Shown here: positions 43,534 through 53,248 of the stretch, one piece after another
Layout: each line of letters starts with the position of its first letter
Position numbering within the stretch: position 1 is the first letter of the stretch
Assembly: GCF_033898525.1 (NCBI RefSeq)
Contig: NZ_JAXAFJ010000006.1
Location: 62,001 to 126,000, forward strand
Source: Flaviflagellibacter rhizophilus
GTDB taxonomy: Bacteria > Pseudomonadota > Alphaproteobacteria > Rhizobiales > Methylopilaceae
Length of the DNA: 64,000 bases
Direction: 5' to 3'
Notes under the pieces: model-generated
Database searches by the model: none
Told to the model about the DNA's origin: nothing
The model's input: the letters and a program-made list of their open reading frames with translations, nothing else
Position numbers and translations under genes: made by a program

Positions 43534-43599
43534 GGCAGGGGTCGCAGCGGCGCCGCGAACTCCCTATATGGGAAGCACGCCCGCATCCGGATCGCCCTC

Positions 43600-45606
43600 A
43601 TGTCATCAACGACGCACGCGCGCCCTGCGGCGCGCGCACAAGCCGCTGCTCCCAAACAGGTGGAAGTCACCGCTGAGGGCGCGGGCTTTTTTCGCGCGAT
43701 GCGCGACCTCCAGCCCTTCATGTGGCCGGGCGACCGGCCAGACCTGCGTCTGCGCATCGCTATTGCCTTTGTCCTGCTGGTCCTCACCAAGCTGGTCACG
43801 GTCGCGGTGCCCTACGCCTTCAAGTGGGCGACGGATGCGCTGACGATCGCCAGCAATGGGACGCCCGTGCCCCAGACCGAGGCGGGCTGGTTCGCGGCAG
43901 CACTTGCGGCACCCGTCTTCCTGGTTGCGCTGTACGGGCTCGGCCGGGTGGGGATGGTGGTGCTGGCGCAGGCGCGCGACGCCCTGACCGCCGCTGTCGT
44001 CATGCATGCCGTGCGCAGGCTGGCCCTGCAGGTCTTCCAGCACATCCACCGCCTGAGCCTGCGATACCACCTGAAGCGCCGCACCGGCGGCCTCTCGCGG
44101 GTGGTGGAGCGTGGGCGCACCGCCATCGAGACCTTGACGAGAACGGCGCTGCTGACGGTGGCACCTACTATCATCGAGCTGGTGCTCGTGTTCGGCATTC
44201 TCGCCTATCAGTTCGACTGGCGTTACGTTCTTGCCGTCTTCATCACCCTCGCGGTGTATTTCTGGTTCACCTATGTCGCCAGCGAATGGCGTCTCGGCAT
44301 TCGCCGTGTGCTCAACGAGCAGGATACGGACGCCAATTCGAAAGCGATCGACAGCCTGCTGAACTACGAGACGGTCAAGTACTTCGGCAATGAGGAGCGC
44401 GAGGCGGCCCGATTCGATCGTTCGATGGCCGGTTACGAGGTTGCGGCGGTAAAAACCTACACCTCGCTCTCATGGCTGAATGCAGGACAGGCCGTTATCT
44501 TCACGATCGGCCTTGCCGTCTGCATGGCCATGGCCGCCATCGACGTGCGCGCCGGCCGCAACACCGTGGGCGACTTCGTCTTCATCAATGCAATGATGAT
44601 CCAGCTTTACCAGCCGCTCAACTTCCTCGGCTGGGTCTATCGTGAGATCAAGCAGGCCATCACGGACATCGAGGCAATGTTCCGGCTGCTTGCAGAAGAG
44701 GTCGAGGTCGAAGACAAGCCAGATGCCCTGGCGCTGGCGGTCGCGGGCGGGGTCGTTCGCTTCGAGGACGTGCGCTTCTCCTACGAGCCGGAGCGCCGCA
44801 TCCTCAAGGGCATCTCGTTCGAAGTTCCTGCAGGCAAGACGGTCGCGATCGTCGGTCCTTCGGGGGCAGGCAAGTCCACGATCTCGCGGCTGCTGTTCCG
44901 GTTCTACGACGTCAGCAGCGGGCGGATCACCATCGACGGACAGGACGTTCGTGATGTCACGCAGAAGAGCCTGCGCGACGCCATCGGGATGGTGCCGCAA
45001 GACACGGTGCTGTTCAACGACACCATCTTCTACAACATCCGCTACGGGCGCTGGGACGCGTCTCAGGAGGAGATCGAGGCCGCCGCGAGCATGGCGCAGA
45101 TCGACGGCTTCATTCGCTCGCTGCCCAAAGGCTACGACACGGAGGTCGGCGAACGCGGGCTGAAGCTCTCCGGGGGCGAGAAGCAGCGCGTCGCGATTGC
45201 CCGCACCATCCTGAAGGCTCCGCCGATCCTGATCCTCGACGAAGCGACGTCGGCGCTGGACAGCTACACGGAGCAGGAGATCCAGTCGGCCCTGGAAAGC
45301 GTCTCGCGGGGCCGCACCACCCTCGTCATCGCGCACCGGCTGTCCACGATCATCGGCGCCGACGAGATCATCGTCCTGGCTGCCGGCGAGGTGGTGGAAC
45401 GCGGCACGCACGGAGAGCTTCTGGACCGCAACGGCCTCTATGCTGGCATGTGGGCGCGGCAACGCGAGGCGGATCAGGCGCGTGAGCTGCTGGCGCGCAC
45501 GGGAGAGGATGCTGATCTTGTTCCGAAGGAGGTCATGTCCTCCTCTGCCGAAGACGACATGGACAAGCCGCCTGTGATTGCAGTGGCTGCGGCGACGGTA
45601 AGTTGA
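43600..45606 (+). CDS. Atm1-type ABC transporter (heavy-metal / glutathione-conjugate exporter family)
   Basis: 668 aa half-transporter with fused domains. Six membrane helices (about 50-330) are followed by an ATPase domain with Walker A GPSGAGKST near 419-427, signature LSGGEKQRVAIARTILK near 523, Walker B ILILDEATSALD and the H-loop IAHRLST. The NSKAIDSLLNYETVKYFGNEEREAARFD segment is diagnostic for the Atm1/HMT1 group, which exports glutathione polysulfide, Fe-S precursors or glutathione-metal complexes. It works as a homodimer. The glutathione reductase in the same window is compatible but not linked. Confidence 0.92.
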   Translation: MSSTTHARPAARAQAAAPKQVEVTAEGAGFFRAMRDLQPFMWPGDRPDLRLRIAIAFVLLVLTKLVTVAVPYAFKWATDALTIASNGTPVPQTEAGWFAAALAAPVFLVALYGLGRVGMVVLAQARDALTAAVVMHAVRRLALQVFQHIHRLSLRYHLKRRTGGLSRVVERGRTAIETLTRTALLTVAPTIIELVLVFGILAYQFDWRYVLAVFITLAVYFWFTYVASEWRLGIRRVLNEQDTDANSKAIDSLLNYETVKYFGNEEREAARFDRSMAGYEVAAVKTYTSLSWLNAGQAVIFTIGLAVCMAMAAIDVRAGRNTVGDFVFINAMMIQLYQPLNFLGWVYREIKQAITDIEAMFRLLAEEVEVEDKPDALALAVAGGVVRFEDVRFSYEPERRILKGISFEVPAGKTVAIVGPSGAGKSTISRLLFRFYDVSSGRITIDGQDVRDVTQKSLRDAIGMVPQDTVLFNDTIFYNIRYGRWDASQEEIEAAASMAQIDGFIRSLPKGYDTEVGERGLKLSGGEKQRVAIARTILKAPPILILDEATSALDSYTEQEIQSALESVSRGRTTLVIAHRLSTIIGADEIIVLAAGEVVERGTHGELLDRNGLYAGMWARQREADQARELLARTGEDADLVPKEVMSSSAEDDMDKPPVIAVAAATVS

Positions 45607-45681
45607 TCCCAGCGACAATCGCGAGAACGCTGCAAGCACCGGGCATCTGTGCTATCCGCCTTTGTTCTGCGTGAGGACCTG

Positions 45682-46386
45682 ATGCTTTCGTCCGTTTTCG
45701 ATTCTATCCGCAAGTTCATGCCGCCGATCCATCGCGAGGGGTATCCCTTCATCGCGATTGCGTTCGTTGCAGCGCTTCTTCTGATGCTGCTGTGGGAACC
45801 ACTCGGCTGGGTCGGCCTGATCCTGACCGTGTACGTCACCTACTTCTTCCGCGATCCCATCAGGGTCGTTCCGACGGACGAGCGACTTGTTCTTTCACCC
45901 GCCGACGGCTTGGTGACGGCGGTAGACCTGGCGGTGCCGCCGCCAGAGTTGAACATGGGCGTCGAGCCGCGCCGGCGCATCTCGATCTTCCTTTCGGTGT
46001 TCAACGTGCATGTGAATCGCGTGCCGGTCGGCGGCACGATTGCCCGGGTGGTCTACACGCCGGGCAAGTTCCTCAACGCCGATCTCGACAAGGCCAGCGT
46101 CGACAATGAGCGCAACTCGCTTGTCATCGACAGCACCTACGCGCAGGTGGCGGTGGTGCAGATCGCCGGTCTCATCGCGCGCCGCATCGTCTGCTGGGTC
46201 GGCGAGGGCGATGTTGCGCTGCCTGGCTCCCGCTTCGGGCTGATCCGCTTCGGGTCCCGTCTTGACGTGTACATTCCAGTGGAGAGCACGACGCAGGTGG
46301 CCGTGGGGCAAACCGCCGTGGGTGGAGAAACCGTTCTGGCGCAGCTCGTCGGCGGCTACAGCCAGACCGTGTTCCGCTCCGAATGA
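45682..46386 (+). CDS. psd: phosphatidylserine decarboxylase (short, soluble-type)
   Basis: 234 aa; ATG 45682 has GAGGA 5 nt upstream. It makes phosphatidylethanolamine from phosphatidylserine. Two N-terminal membrane helices (PFIAIAFVAALLLMLLWEP and GWVGLILTVYVTYFF) precede VLSPADGLVTAVD, FLSVFNVHVNRVPVGG and GSRFGLIRFGSRLDVYIP, where the GS pair at 191-192 is the self-cleavage site giving the pyruvoyl group on Ser192. It overlaps or abuts pssA, its substrate-forming partner. Confidence 0.94.
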   Translation: MLSSVFDSIRKFMPPIHREGYPFIAIAFVAALLLMLLWEPLGWVGLILTVYVTYFFRDPIRVVPTDERLVLSPADGLVTAVDLAVPPPELNMGVEPRRRISIFLSVFNVHVNRVPVGGTIARVVYTPGKFLNADLDKASVDNERNSLVIDSTYAQVAVVQIAGLIARRIVCWVGEGDVALPGSRFGLIRFGSRLDVYIPVESTTQVAVGQTAVGGETVLAQLVGGYSQTVFRSE

Positions 46387-46415
46387 GCGGGCCTGCCCCG
46401 CACGAGGAGGATGCG

Positions 46416-47258
46416 ATGTCCGGTGTGTTTCCGCCATTCGAGCCGGATGAGGATCAGCGCAAGCCGCGCAGCATCGGGCCTGTGCCGATTCGGGTCCTGA
46501 TTCCGAACCTCATCACCCTGCTGGCGATCTGCATTGGTCTCACCGCCATCCGCATGGGCATCGAAGGCCGCATGGAACTAGCGGTGTGCGCTGTCGTGGC
46601 CGCCGCAATTCTGGACGCGCTTGATGGTCGTCTCGCGAGGCTCCTGAAAGGGACCTCACGGTTCGGCGCCGAGCTCGACAGCCTTTGCGACTTCGTGAAC
46701 TTCGGCGTCGTGCCCGCCATCCTGCTCTACATCTGGACGCTGCATGACCTGAAGTCGATCGGCTGGGCCGGAGCCATCGTGTTCGCCGTGGCGGCGGCGC
46801 TGCGCCTGGCTCGATTCAACGTCGCGCTCGATGCACCCAAGCCGGCGTTCACCCAGGACTTCTTCGTCGGTGTTCCGGCACCCATGGGCGCCATTCTCGT
46901 CATGCTGCCCATTTATCTTGGGCATCTTGGTTCGCTGGACCTGCCCGTCGTCAGCGCCACTGTTTCCTTGATCTTCTGCGTCGTGGTGGCGCTGCTTATG
47001 GTGAGCCAGCTTCCTACCTGGTCGTTCAAGAAATCGACGGCACGGGTGAGGCGCGACATGGTTGCCCCTGTTTTCGTGTGCGTCGTTCTGCTGACGGCAA
47101 TCCTCGTCAGCTACACCTTCGAGATGCTGAGCGTCGTCGCGATCCTCTACCTGGCTGCCATTCCATGGGCCTTCGTGAGCTATCGCCGCCTGTCGCGCGA
47201 GCATACGGCCTCAACGAAGGCGGAAGTGCCGGCGCCGGACACTGCGTCCAGCGCCTGA
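46416..47258 (+). CDS. pssA: CDP-diacylglycerol-serine O-phosphatidyltransferase
   Basis: 280 aa. ATG 46416 is chosen for GAGGAGG 6 nt upstream; ATG 46383 (overlapping the psd stop) is possible. It carries the CDP-alcohol phosphatidyltransferase motif DG-x2-AR-x8-G-x3-D-x3-D at residues 70-92 (DGRLARLLKGTSRFGAELD and then SLCD). About eight membrane helices. It condenses CDP-diacylglycerol and serine to phosphatidylserine, used by Psd just upstream. The two form a complete PE pathway. Confidence 0.94.
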   Translation: MSGVFPPFEPDEDQRKPRSIGPVPIRVLIPNLITLLAICIGLTAIRMGIEGRMELAVCAVVAAAILDALDGRLARLLKGTSRFGAELDSLCDFVNFGVVPAILLYIWTLHDLKSIGWAGAIVFAVAAALRLARFNVALDAPKPAFTQDFFVGVPAPMGAILVMLPIYLGHLGSLDLPVVSATVSLIFCVVVALLMVSQLPTWSFKKSTARVRRDMVAPVFVCVVLLTAILVSYTFEMLSVVAILYLAAIPWAFVSYRRLSREHTASTKAEVPAPDTASSA

Positions 47259-47263
47259 GCAGG

Positions 47264-50200
47264 TTACTCAGCGGCCTCGGCGAGGCGAGGCCGCTCCGGC
47301 GTCGAGGTTGTGGGCTCGGCATCCATGTCTTCGGTCGGCCCGATGAAACGTCCGAGAATGCGGGCGGTGAACCGGCCGAGATCGTCCATTATCGTGTAGA
47401 AGCTCGGCACGAAGACCAGCGAGAGCAGGGTAGACGCCGCCAGACCGCCGATCACCGCAATGGCCATCGGCGCGCGGAACTCGCCGCCTTCTCCGATGCC
47501 CAGGGCGGAGGGGATCATACCCGCGATCATCGCGATGGTGGTCATGACAATCGGGCGGGCACGCTTCCGCCCGGCATCGATGATGGCATCGTCACGCTCT
47601 GCACCGTGACGTTCCGCCTCGACGGCAAAATCCACCAGCATGATGGCGTTCTTGGTCACGATACCCATCAGCATCAGGATGCCGATGACGACAGGCATCG
47701 AGATCGAATTGCCGGTTAGAACGAGGCCGATAATCACGCCGCCCAGCGCGAGGGGTAGCGAGGCTAGGATCGTGAACGGCTGGAACACGCCGCCGAACAA
47801 CAGAACGAGCACGCCCAGCACCAGCATGATGCCCGTGCCCATGGCGACCGCGAAGCCGCCGAACACCTCGTTCATGATCTCGGCGTCGGCACCTTGAACG
47901 ATCTGCACGCCTCGAGGCAACTGACCGGCTTCCGGCAGCGCCAACACTGCGCTCACAGCGTCGCCGAGTTGCATGCCGCCGGTGAGGTCGGCTCCCAGCG
48001 TGATGCGCCGTTGGCGGTCGTATCGGTCGATGGAGGAGGGACCCTCGCCGAAGGAGACCTGAGCTACGGCACCAAGCGGCACCGAAGCGCCGTTGCCGAT
48101 TGGGATTGCCAGCGATTGCAGGATGCCAGCATCCGCACGCGCGCTCTCCCGCAATTGCACTCGGATCGGCACGAGGCGCTCGCCGGTGTTCAGTTTCGGC
48201 AGGTTCGCATCCACGTCGCCGATGGTCGCGACGCGGATGGTCTCTGAGATGACGTCCGTGGTCAGACCGAAATCCGCGGCACGGTCCAATTGCGGCGCAA
48301 CCAGCAATTCCGGGCGCGGAAGGCCCGTGCCGGGGGCCACATTGATGAAGTTGGGGATGCGACGCATCCCGGCCTCCAGCATGGCCGCACCCTGCTGCAC
48401 GCCTTCAGCGGTCGGTCCCATCACGGTGATGGACAGTTCGCGCTCACCTCGCTCGTTGACGTACCAGGCGCGGACGTCCGGAACATCAGCGACAACGCGG
48501 GAGACAACGGCCTCAAGGTCTTTCTGGCTCCGGTCGCGCTCGTTCTTGGGCGTCAGGCGGATGATCATCGCGCCCTTTCGCACGTCCAGAGAGCCGGTCG
48601 GAGTCGTGCCGCCCATGACGAAGACAGAAGCGACCTCGGGGAGTTCGCGCAGTTTGCCGGCGATCAGGTTGGTCGCGGCACGGGTGTCTTCGAGACGCGA
48701 ACCCGGTGCGAGTTCGGCGGTGACGACGATCCTGGAGGAATCCTCATTCGGCATAAGCCCCGTAGGCAGAAGGCTGGCGCTCCAGATCGACACCGCAAAC
48801 AGCGCGAGCCCTCCGATAAGCGTCAGCCAGCGGTGGCGGATCGTGGTGCGCAGCGAGGCCGTATAGAGCCGCATCAGCCTGCCATCACGCTCTTCCACAT
48901 GAGCATGGGGCCGCAGCAGATAGGCCGCCATAAGTGGCGTGATCAGCCTGGCTACGAGCAGCGAGATCAGCACGGCCGCCGCGACGGTCAGCCCGAACTG
49001 CTTGAAGTACTGGCCCGCGATGCCGCCCATGAAGCTGACGGGAGCGAACACGGCAACGATGGTGAAGGTGATGGCAATGACGGCGAGACCGATCTCGTCC
49101 GCCGCTTCCATGGACGCCCGGTATGGCGATTTTCCCATGCGCATGTGGCGCACGATGTTCTCGATCTCGACGATCGCGTCATCCACAAGGATGCCGGTCA
49201 CGAGGGTCAGCGCCAGCAGGCTGATAAGGTTGAGGGAGAACCCCATCATGTCGATGATGAAGAAAGTCGGGATTACGGAGAGCGGCAGCGCGACGGCTGC
49301 GATGAACGTCGCGCGCCCGTCCCGCAGGAACAGGAACACCACCACGATGGCCAAGGCTGCGCCCTCGAGCAGCGTGTGCATGGCCGATTCGTAATTGCCC
49401 TCCGTATAAGCAACCGAGTCGTCGATCTTGGAGAAGGTCACCGACGGGTTGGCCGCCTGCATCTGCTCCAGCTTCGCGTCCACCTCGCGCGCGACCTCGA
49501 CGTCGCTGGCTCCCTTGCTCCGATAGACGCTGAGCGACACCACGGGCTGGCCGTTGAGGCTTGCAAAGGAGCGGGGATCCTCTGCTGCATCGCGCACCTC
49601 TCCCAATTCGGTCAGCCGGATCTGCCGCCCGTTAGCAAGCGAGATCTTGAGGTTGGCCAAGGCTTCGGCGGTACGTGCACCCGCCAGTGTCCTGATCGTC
49701 TGTTCCTGCCCGCCGATCTCGCCTCGACCACCGGCAAGATCCGTGTTCAGCGCCCGCACCTGACGGTTCACGTCGGCCGCGGTGACGCCCAGCGCTGCGA
49801 GACGGTCCGGATCCAGTTCCACCCGGATTTCACGGTTCACACCGCCGATGCGCTCAACGCGCCCGACGCCAGCCAGACCCTGAACCTGCCGCCTCACGAC
49901 ATCGTCGACATGCCATGAGAGCGCTTCGAGCGTCATCGCCGGCGAGGACGCGGCGTAGGAGACGATTGATTGGCCTTCGACGTCGATGCGCTCGACCACC
50001 GGCTCTTCGATCGTACGCGGCAGGTCCGCACGGATCTTGGCGATGGCATCCTTCACGTCGTTGACGGCACGGTCCGTGTCGGTGCCGAGATGGAACTCGA
50101 TCATCGTTGCGGACATGCTGTCCGAGACGGTCGAGGTCACATGCTTGACGCCCGTGATGTTGGCGACTGCGTCCTCGATCTGCTTGGTGACCTGAGCCTC

Positions 50201-50383
50201 AAGCTCTGATGGCGCGGCACCCGCTTCGACCACCTGGATCGAGACGATCGGCACGTCGATGTTCGGAAAGCGGGTGACCGGCAGTTTTTCAAAAGCAAAC
50301 AGCCCCAGCACCGTCAGAACGACGAAAAGCACCAGGCCCGGTATAGGGTTGCGGATCGACCAGGCGGATATGTTCATCCTCAC
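47264..50383 (-). CDS. RND efflux pump inner-membrane transporter (HAE1 type)
   Basis: 1039 aa with the standard RND layout: helix 1 (IRNPIPGLVLFVVLTVLGLFAFEKLPV), porter loops, helices 2-6 with the paired Asp of GILVDDAIVEIENIVRHM, a second periplasmic half and helices 8-12 ending near LSLVFVPSFYTIMDDLG. It exports hydrophobic compounds by proton antiport together with the adaptor encoded just upstream. The start overlaps the adaptor stop by 4 bp. No outer-membrane channel gene accompanies it. Likely repressed by the adjacent PadR regulator. Confidence 0.95.
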   Translation of the reverse strand: MRMNISAWSIRNPIPGLVLFVVLTVLGLFAFEKLPVTRFPNIDVPIVSIQVVEAGAAPSELEAQVTKQIEDAVANITGVKHVTSTVSDSMSATMIEFHLGTDTDRAVNDVKDAIAKIRADLPRTIEEPVVERIDVEGQSIVSYAASSPAMTLEALSWHVDDVVRRQVQGLAGVGRVERIGGVNREIRVELDPDRLAALGVTAADVNRQVRALNTDLAGGRGEIGGQEQTIRTLAGARTAEALANLKISLANGRQIRLTELGEVRDAAEDPRSFASLNGQPVVSLSVYRSKGASDVEVAREVDAKLEQMQAANPSVTFSKIDDSVAYTEGNYESAMHTLLEGAALAIVVVFLFLRDGRATFIAAVALPLSVIPTFFIIDMMGFSLNLISLLALTLVTGILVDDAIVEIENIVRHMRMGKSPYRASMEAADEIGLAVIAITFTIVAVFAPVSFMGGIAGQYFKQFGLTVAAAVLISLLVARLITPLMAAYLLRPHAHVEERDGRLMRLYTASLRTTIRHRWLTLIGGLALFAVSIWSASLLPTGLMPNEDSSRIVVTAELAPGSRLEDTRAATNLIAGKLRELPEVASVFVMGGTTPTGSLDVRKGAMIIRLTPKNERDRSQKDLEAVVSRVVADVPDVRAWYVNERGERELSITVMGPTAEGVQQGAAMLEAGMRRIPNFINVAPGTGLPRPELLVAPQLDRAADFGLTTDVISETIRVATIGDVDANLPKLNTGERLVPIRVQLRESARADAGILQSLAIPIGNGASVPLGAVAQVSFGEGPSSIDRYDRQRRITLGADLTGGMQLGDAVSAVLALPEAGQLPRGVQIVQGADAEIMNEVFGGFAVAMGTGIMLVLGVLVLLFGGVFQPFTILASLPLALGGVIIGLVLTGNSISMPVVIGILMLMGIVTKNAIMLVDFAVEAERHGAERDDAIIDAGRKRARPIVMTTIAMIAGMIPSALGIGEGGEFRAPMAIAVIGGLAASTLLSLVFVPSFYTIMDDLGRFTARILGRFIGPTEDMDAEPTTSTPERPRLAEAAE

Positions 50384-51525
50384 TTCGACGAACCTTCCGT
50401 GGGATTCACTTCGACCGGGGTGACGCGATCTCCATCACGCAGGAAGGATCCGGCGCGCGCGACGATGCGCTCACCTTCCTGCAATCCCGACGAGATCTCG
50501 ATGCGCATAGGTGCCCGGAGCCCTGTTTCGATGATCTTGGTGGCGACGATGTTGTCATCACCCAGCGCCTGCACTGTGTTGCGGCCGTTTGCGAAGGTGA
50601 CCGAGGATATGGGCAGGCTGATGGTGGTCCTGCGGCCGATCTCCACTACGCCTGAGCCAAACGAGCCGACATTGGCGGCGGATCCTTTCGGCAGCGAGAT
50701 CATGACCCGTCCCAACCGGGTTACCGGATCGACGCGCGGGGAAATCAGGCGCACGGTTCCTTCGAGCGGCTGCTGGGAGCCCGCCGGGAGAACGCGCGCC
50801 GTCTGCCCCGGCCGCAACTTGGCAAGAACGGAGTCGATGACTTCGGCCTGCAGTTCGACCTCACCGTTCTCGATGATGCGGAACGCGGGATCCGCCACGA
50901 GCGAGGCAATACCGCCGAGCTTCAGATTGCGCTGGCTGACGAGGCCTGCCGCCGGCGCGCGTATATCCGTGCGTGCCATTCGCACATCCACCAGCTGCTT
51001 CTGGGCTTCTGCGACCTTGAGGTTCTGACGGGCAGCGTTCAGCCGCGCTTCGGCTACCTGCGAGGTGGATAGGCTTTGTTCCAACTGCTGCGCACTTGCC
51101 GTTCCTGTCTTCCGAAGGGAACTGATGCGCCGCAGTGCCTGGGACGTTTCCAGCACGGAGGCCTCAGCCTCGGCGATCTGTGCGCGAGCTTGAGCTATGG
51201 AGGCAAACGCCTGCGCGCTCTCCGCTTCGAGCGCACTTCGGGACAGGCGGGCAAGTACCTGGTCCTTGGCGACAATGTCGCCTTCCTCGACCAGAACTTC
51301 CGTCACGGCCAGACCGTCAATCTGGGGAGCCACCAAGACTTCTTCTCGCGCGGTGATGGTGCCGGACACATGCACTTCTTCGGCGATATCTCCGCGCTCG
51401 GCACGAACGATGGTGACGCTCGGCGCCGGGGCAGCGGCGCTTTGCTCCGGCTCAGCGGCGGCGGCGGAAAGTGTTGCAAGGCCCATGATCAGCGCGAGAG
51501 CGGGCACGAAGGAGGGGAGGATCAT
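50380..51525 (-). CDS. RND efflux periplasmic adaptor (MFP)
   Basis: 381 aa. Signal peptide (ALALIMGLATLSAAAAEPE) without an obvious lipobox Cys, then beta-barrel/lipoyl halves (VHVSGTITAREEVLVAPQIDGLAVTEVLVEEGDIVAKDQVLARL and RAPAAGLVSQRNLKLGG) around a long alpha-hairpin with ASIAQARAQIAEAEASVLE, plus a C-terminal membrane-proximal domain. Couples the pump to an outer-membrane channel supplied from elsewhere. It overlaps both the PadR gene stop and the pump start by 4 bp, giving a tight three-gene operon. Confidence 0.93.
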   Translation of the reverse strand: MILPSFVPALALIMGLATLSAAAAEPEQSAAAPAPSVTIVRAERGDIAEEVHVSGTITAREEVLVAPQIDGLAVTEVLVEEGDIVAKDQVLARLSRSALEAESAQAFASIAQARAQIAEAEASVLETSQALRRISSLRKTGTASAQQLEQSLSTSQVAEARLNAARQNLKVAEAQKQLVDVRMARTDIRAPAAGLVSQRNLKLGGIASLVADPAFRIIENGEVELQAEVIDSVLAKLRPGQTARVLPAGSQQPLEGTVRLISPRVDPVTRLGRVMISLPKGSAANVGSFGSGVVEIGRRTTISLPISSVTFANGRNTVQALGDDNIVATKIIETGLRAPMRIEISSGLQEGERIVARAGSFLRDGDRVTPVEVNPTEGSSK

Positions 51526-52100
51526 GCGTCAGCTCCTGAAGTGCAGGATGGGCAGACTTCGTATGTTCCACCCGGCTCGGCGCTGCCCGCCATGGCAGCG
51601 AGTTCCGCGCCTTTGGCTTCCAGAAACGCGATGTCGCTGCGGAAATGGTGGATGCCCCAGGCGACCAGCCACGAGATAGGCGCACGCGTATCGGTGCTCG
51701 CGATCGCTTCCAGCTCGGCCAATTCCGCACGCTGATCGTTCAACCGAACCTCGATGGCCCGTTCGAGAACCTGGGCGGGCAGGAACGGCGCACAGAGGGC
51801 AAGAAGAGCGAAGGCCGAGCGGAACACGTCGGGCTCGGGAGGCGCGCTGAGCGCTTCCATAAAGGCTTGGCGTCCACTCTCGGTCAGCGAGTAGACCTTG
51901 CGAAGCGGCTTGCCCGCCTGGCCTTCCTGCCGGAACAGAACGAGGCCCTCCTGCTCGAGCTTGGCAAGCGTCGGATAGATGGAGCCGAAGCTTGCATCGA
52001 AGAAGCGGGAAAACGGGCCCTCCGTCCATCGCTTCTTGAGGTCGTAGCCCGAGGCTTCACCATGCGCGAGCAGCGCGAGGCAGGCAGTGCGGATGTTCAT
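51522..52100 (-). CDS. PadR family transcriptional regulator
   Basis: 192 aa. The winged-helix N-terminus MNIRTACLALLAHGEASGYDLKKRWTEGPFSRFFDASFGSIYPTLAKLEQEGLV is the classic PadR fold, followed by a C-terminal coiled dimerisation helix (AIEVRLNDQRAELAELEAI). Such regulators repress efflux or phenolic-acid genes and are released by ligands. It is the first gene of an operon with the RND adaptor and pump. The 31-bp palindrome 22 bp upstream of its start is the probable operator. Confidence 0.93.
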   Translation of the reverse strand: MNIRTACLALLAHGEASGYDLKKRWTEGPFSRFFDASFGSIYPTLAKLEQEGLVLFRQEGQAGKPLRKVYSLTESGRQAFMEALSAPPEPDVFRSAFALLALCAPFLPAQVLERAIEVRLNDQRAELAELEAIASTDTRAPISWLVAWGIHHFRSDIAFLEAKGAELAAMAGSAEPGGTYEVCPSCTSGADA

Positions 52101-52121
52101 GACGCCTACATACTATATCAA

Positions 52122-52152
52122 CCCCACATATATCAATTCGATATATGTGGGG
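52122..52152. promoter_or_regulatory. 31-bp perfect palindrome, candidate PadR operator
   Basis: CCCCACATATATC at 52122-52134 and GATATATGTGGGG at 52140-52152 are perfect 13-bp complements around AATTC. The core ACATATAT/ATATATGT resembles the ATGT-ACAT dyads bound by PadR proteins. It sits between the divergent padR-RND operon and the VOC dioxygenase gene, so it could control both. Confidence 0.75.
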
Positions 52153-52267
52153 AGAAGCCGGGGCGTGCAGATCCGCAAAGATGCCGTGCAAAGCAGGGGC
52201 TATCACCGACCGCAGCGAACCTCCACCTTTCCTGATGAACCGGCACTGGCCGGTGAGGAATGAAGCG

Positions 52268-53248
52268 ATGTCTCTTGAACTGCATGGCCTGCATCACCTG
52301 ACCGCCGTCAGCGCGCGACCAGCCGAAAACCTCGACTTCTACACGCGCCTCCTCGGAATGCGCCTTGTCAAGAAGACGGTGAACCAGGACGACGTGACGG
52401 CCTACCACCTGTTCTATGCCGACGGGCTGGCCAGTCCCGGCACGGACCTGACCTTCTTCGACTTCCCCGTCGGGCCGGAAAAACGCGGCACCGGAGCCAT
52501 CACCCACACGGGGCTGCGGATCGCAGGCGGCGAGAGCCTGTCGTTCTGGCGGGAGCGGCTCGAGGCGAGGGGGCTTTCAGTTCAGGAGGTCGATCAGGCG
52601 GGACGTCGGGCGCTGCGCTTCGATGATGGCGAGGGCCAGAGGCTCATGCTGGTGGATGATGGCGCCTATGCCGATGCCCATCCCTGGGATCGGAGCCCTG
52701 TCGACGCTGCGCATCAGATCCGCGGGCTCGGCCCGATCACGATCAGCGTTCCCGATCTCGCGCGCACCGAGCCGCTTCTGACGCAGGTCATGAACATGCG
52801 TTCGACCGGCAGTTACGCACATCCGGACAGCCCTGAGCACAGGGTTCATGTGTTCGAGATGGGGAAAGGGGGTGCAGGTGCGGAGCTTCATGTCGCCGTC
52901 CAGCCAGACCTTCCGGCCACCCGGCCAGGTGCCGGCGGCGTGCACCACGTTGCGTTCAACGTGGGCGGGCATGAACAGTTGACGGACTGGGCAAAGCGGA
53001 TCGCGTCCACAAGGCTGCCGAACTCCGGCGAGGTGGAACGCTATTACTTCCGCTCGTTCTACTTCAGGGAGCCGAGCGGCATCCTGTTCGAACTGGCGAC
53101 GGAAGGCCCGGGATTTGCGGTTGATGAACCGCTGGAGACCCTTGGAGAGAGGCTGGCCTTGCCGCCATTCCTTGAGCCGCGCCGTGCAGAGATCGAAGCC
53201 GGCTTGAAGCCTCTCTTACCGCCGGGTCAGTTATCGGAGGCGTCGTAA
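52268..53248 (+). CDS. ring-cleaving dioxygenase-like VOC (glyoxalase/extradiol) protein
   Basis: 326 aa. ATG 52268 has GAGGA 8 nt upstream. Two VOC modules, with metal ligands in LHGLHHLTAVSARPAENLDFYTRLLGMRLVKKTVNQDD and GGVHHVAFNVGG, and a Glu in FREPSGILFELATEGPGF. This is the MhqO/MhqA/LinE-type group linked to hydroquinone or quinone ring cleavage. It is divergent from the padR-RND operon across the palindrome, which suggests a shared response to phenolic or quinone compounds. Its 3' end overlaps the convergent rpiR-type gene by 22 bp. Confidence 0.85.
   Translation: MSLELHGLHHLTAVSARPAENLDFYTRLLGMRLVKKTVNQDDVTAYHLFYADGLASPGTDLTFFDFPVGPEKRGTGAITHTGLRIAGGESLSFWRERLEARGLSVQEVDQAGRRALRFDDGEGQRLMLVDDGAYADAHPWDRSPVDAAHQIRGLGPITISVPDLARTEPLLTQVMNMRSTGSYAHPDSPEHRVHVFEMGKGGAGAELHVAVQPDLPATRPGAGGVHHVAFNVGGHEQLTDWAKRIASTRLPNSGEVERYYFRSFYFREPSGILFELATEGPGFAVDEPLETLGERLALPPFLEPRRAEIEAGLKPLLPPGQLSEAS

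Noticed and set aside
48290..49918. 542-codon open frame on the plus strand inside the RND pump gene
   Set aside because: Antisense shadow: rich in His, Arg, Asp and Gln with no motif, while the minus strand encodes a textbook RND transporter.
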